From: Branchiostoma floridae
Taxonomy: Eukaryota; Chordata; Leptocardii; Amphioxiformes; Branchiostomatidae
Assembly (NCBI RefSeq): GCF_000003815.2
Contig: NC_049985.1
Location: forward strand, 6,937,177-7,001,176
DNA: 64,000 nt
Direction of reading: 5' to 3'
Part shown: positions 60,227-64,000 of the stretch, one piece after another
How the letters are laid out: each line of letters opens with the position of its first letter
How positions within the stretch are numbered: the first letter of the stretch is position 1
Notes under the pieces: generated by a model
The model's input: the letters and a program-made list of their open reading frames with translations, nothing else
Told to the model about the DNA's origin: nothing
Database searches by the model: none
Position numbers and translations under genes: made by a program

Positions 60227-63200
60227 GTTCAGAGGGTCCACAAGGCAAGGGTACAGAAGAAGAAACATTGCAATAGAATTTTACTACCATTGCATTGTAT
60301 GCAAGGCTGTCTAAACTTTGACCATGTTGTCAATTTTCGTCATTAAATCTGCCATTTCACGCTTATGAAACATACATTTACACCAATTTCATGACATGAA
60401 GTTCAGATCCTTGGGACAGACAGGGTGAAATTTAATTTGTCTGTCCCAACAAGCAGATTTCCTTCCCCAGAGGGAGGGACATGTCCCAGATGTGGAGACA
60501 GCCCTGGGGCACAGCCCACCTCAGTTAGCTTCCATCAGGTCTTCCAACAAGGATGCATGGATCATAGAATTTGGAAAAAAAATTTGGGAAATTGGCCAGA
60601 GAAGTGAGTCCATGCTTAGGTTCATGTTTCCCCTGGATCTAGAGTAACATGAGCATCCAGCCAACTCCTCTGATAGCAAAACTCCCCTGGCAAATTATGA
60701 TAGCCAGCATAGCCAGTCAGGTAGAGACTACACCTCAGTTCCCTTGGGCGTTGGGCCCCATTGTTGTGGGGGCAGTACAGCAGGGGGCTGCTCCAAGTAT
60801 ACAGGTGTGAACATGTGGAATTCAGACTGACCCTAGTCTTGACCCCAGTGGTGTATTATCTGCTTCATCATAGAAGACATACAGTACTTGGCGGCAGCAA
60901 ACAGCTGCAGAGGTCAGTAGGGTTCATCACCTTCCACTTGAACTCTTCCCCTTCCTTTCAGCATACCTTACTGAGACTTTGTACTTTATACTGTTTTCTG
61001 ATTCAATCTCCGTGAGATCATGTTAGACAGTTTACCCCTGCAGATCTACCTGGGCTGTCTCCAGCCTCCAGGTCCTTTCCTTTTGCCCCAGGTAGGAAAA
61101 TTTCTCATTTGGACAAAAATTTCATCCCGTCTTTCCTATGTTTACAATCTGTCATGTATTTTCATATGCTTACAATGACAGATTTCGCAACAAACTCAAG
61201 GAAAATGTGTTGGAAAATGCCAGAAATAGCATTTCAGAGAGTTGAAATTCACAAAATTTTCAGGGGAAAATGGCCTTAGATGGCCTCTGTGTTTCATGGC
61301 GTTTTGAAAATTCAAAGTTGGAGACAGCATTGAGTTCTACCGACAAACACTAGTAACAGCAAGGGACTATCCTTAAGTTAAGATGCAAAAATAAATAAAT
61401 AAACAGCAAGCACCAAAGGCATCATCAGTCCCTCACATTAAAAAAACCAACACAATATTCTGTGATGTCAACAATGAAATCCCAGTCCAACAGTCCAACC
61501 CCTGAGTCAACATTTACCACAGACTGGTCTCCTCAACCGACAGGTTTATCCACCAGAGAAGTGGACTGAGTAAACTACTTCAGCAGTTATATATCGGCCA
61601 GTTCCTGCACTTCAAGAAGTCAACACCTGTCCAGGTCTTAAATGGCAGGGTGGTGTTGCGGCAACATTTCAAAATAGAGGGTCTGCATTGGGGGGATCTA
61701 AGCAATGCTTAACGGTAAATTTAGGAGGGCCGCAACATTTAACCGTAAATTCAGGATGTCTGGCAACAGTACGTTGAACACAAATTGACCTATTAGCGCA
61801 AAAGGTTTTGGGAATGATCATACTGAATTTTGCTTTGTATTCATGAGGTATATGGCAAACTAGCATGTGAATGCCAAAACTATCGGACACTCAATTATGA
61901 TGCCAATGATTTTTCAATGATAAATTCAGGATAACAAATAACATGATACATTAATGTTGAGTTAAAGGGGCCGATTACGCTTCATAAAATATTTACCAAC
62001 AGCACTTATTGCTAAACTGGAGTCCTCATGGAGAAAGATAGTCTGTGTAACACCAACTCTGCTATCCAGGGCTGATTGGCGCCTCCTCACGGCAATGTAG
62101 GACGGGCCAATAAGAAGCGTGATTAAATCAGTCTAGGAAAAAGACATGCAAACCATCATAATATCCAATCCAAGCCTAATCCGATGATGTGACCTACAAC
62201 CTCTACAGAAAGAAAGGGCTACAAGGAGAACAATGACAGATGTCAGGGGTTGTGTTTATATCCAGTGATGACAGCAGCAATGTGAGGTGATCCCTGTGTG
62301 TATTTATATAGCCACTCCACTGTCTAGTGTTGGCCATCTCCCTGCTGGGTGCTGTTGTTTGTGTTACATAAGGCAGGTAGCAGACTGACAGGTCTGGGCC
62401 TGCACCACTTGCTCTCTTGCGCCTTTCCTTTCCTTTAATCAAGACCTTTTTAAAGTGCAGTTAATCCTTACTGATTTCACTGAATGTATGACATCCACAT
62501 CAATTTTGTTTACCCCCATTTACCCCCCAATGAGTTTGTGGCCATACAAAGAATCTGCAAAATGAACGAATCATGTGCCAATAAATAATTGCAAAAAGAT
62601 ATCTGAAAACAGATACTTATGTCATAGAATACCAAAGTCAAAGACGATGTGTTTTAAGTACAAACTTAAAACACAAGAAAACCTTTTCCCTAGCAAATCA
62701 TTACCACAAAAATAAGCCTCTGTAAAATTAAGGTGTTTACAGTTCTTTTTTTTTAATATATTTTTATATCACCCAATGCTCCACTGTTTTTCCTGCAAAA
62801 AGACGAAAACCAAGATACAAGATTCAAGTGGCCATTAGCAAACATCACATGTTGATGACAATTACCTCAGTATCACATGACGAAATGACATAATATGTTG
62901 TCATTTACTGGCCAACCTTTGAACAGTCCAGTGCCCCTCCTTCAAAGACCCACATTAACAAGGCACCTCTAATTTGAGGTCAATAAGACAAGCAAACATT
63001 TGATCAACTTTGCCTTTTGTTATGACACAATGTTGAAAATACCTATATAACCTAAGCTATGACTACAATGGCATACTGTTGGAATATGTTTTCGCAGCTG
63101 TGAACAACATCAGATAAGAAACCCATAGCTGTTATGATTATTCCTCTAATTGTCTATCAAAAGTCACATCATGACACTAGAAAGAAAAACCATTTGTTAC

Positions 63201-64000
63201 AGTATTAGTGCTAGTAATTAAAGTAAGTAAGTAATTTGCATGTCTAACCAACAATTTTATGAGGCTCAAGGATACATTGAGAAAATGCTGAACATATTAC
63301 TACATCTTAAACATCAGGACAATAGGAAAGAACAGTATAGCAGTGTCCCGGAAATGTTGCAAGCATCCATCTGTCTAATCTTTTATTTGGGGAAACGGGC
63401 AAAAACCTATCTGCTCTCACTTCACATCGTTTATAAAATGAAATTTCTATATTAATAGACTTTTAGTTTTACATTAGGCAACCATATCCAAAACTGCTTC
63501 TTCTTACAGATATTATGTCTTTTGCAATACACACGAACCTATATCTAAAGGACCACCTGGCCAATGTGCCTCTTTATGGTGGTCCCTTACATAATTTTTC
63601 CCTTTCACACAATCATTACGTTTCCTGTCTAGAAATAGTAGAATGCTCACATAGAACAGACTATATATCAGTCCCATAAGTGGTCTTCCTTGGCAGTTCT
63701 GACTGTATGTATCTTGAGTCCTGCATCCAGCTGAGACCTTCTCAGCCTACAAATGAGCACTAGGCAAAGAGCCAAGGTAATTCCAACCTGGGGTGATCAC
63801 TCTGACGCCCACTAGTTGAGGAGCAATCATGTTCAAGCCATCATTTGGAGAACAGGTCGACCTAAAAGGTACCACATTTCTCTGTGCCAGTTGGAGGTGC
63901 CTAGAACCATCTGTGGTGTTTTCGTCAAAGTGATACCTGTAGTATGAACCTGGTGGGTTTGAGCAAGCCTTGGATCAAAGGATTCATCACTTATGCACAA

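Larger units (their letters stand above)
43225..64000. other. 20.8 kb without recognisable genes: probable 5' intron of SH3RF
   Basis: Upstream of the first visible SH3RF exon no RING exon or other coding segment is apparent on either strand. The interval has a short CA repeat (43600-43625), MITEs, an LTR-like pair, an hAT-like element, three gaps and mostly AT-rich DNA. GC-richer unique stretches at about 47030-47200, 47820-47900, 49440-49640 and 50160-50390 could be regulatory, but I have no direct evidence. Confidence 0.5.

Noticed and set aside
60425-60607. CxxC-containing frame as a zinc-ribbon protein
   Set aside because: There is one CPRC motif with no partner pair, and related words (GGAGACAGCCCTG) occur elsewhere in the window as a dispersed repeat.

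Overview
The window looks like animal nuclear DNA, most likely from amphioxus (Branchiostoma) or a close relative. The basis is intron-rich genes with GT/AG junctions, an MSP130-family gene, deuterostome-like COQ2, glutaredoxin and POSH/SH3RF proteins, and dense small inverted-repeat elements and minisatellites. The species is an inference. There are four runs of about 100 N (2078-2177, 53946-54046, 58808-58907, 60127-60226), so this is a draft scaffold.

Layout. (1) 561-6011, plus strand: the 3' ten exons of an MSP130-like secreted or cell-surface glycoprotein; the 5' exons lie left of the window. (2) 7179-9481, minus strand: a complete three-exon glutaredoxin (GLRX2-like, 113 aa). (3) 9837-13272, plus strand: a complete seven-coding-exon COQ2 (446 aa), head to head with the glutaredoxin across about 355 bp. 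(4) 17276-43224, minus strand: sixteen exons (850 aa, all phases consistent) of a POSH/SH3RF scaffold E3 ligase with four SH3 domains; the N-terminal RING exon was not found and probably lies beyond 64000. (5) 43225-64000: no recognisable coding sequence; probably the long 5' intron of SH3RF, filled with repeats and possible regulatory DNA.

Mobile DNA is abundant: a 5-kb element with terminal inverted repeats inside an SH3RF intron that splits an SH3 domain, a 1.09-kb hAT-like element with a perfect 8-bp target duplication and two relatives, a TTAA-flanked element with about 165-bp inverted repeats, an LTR-like direct-repeat element around an assembly gap, several hairpin MITEs, and Penelope-type fragments with a hammerhead-ribozyme-like core.

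The most unusual signal is repeated duplication of exon/intron junctions. A 2-kb minisatellite in SH3RF is built from about 24 copies of the 3' end of one exon plus its splice donor, and one downstream donor would extend the exon by exactly 84 codons with no stop. Three smaller junction duplications occur in COQ2 exon 3, COQ2 exon 6 and another SH3RF exon.

The genes have no obvious shared pathway. COQ2 (ubiquinone synthesis) and the glutaredoxin (thiol redox) could be co-regulated through their shared promoter interval.
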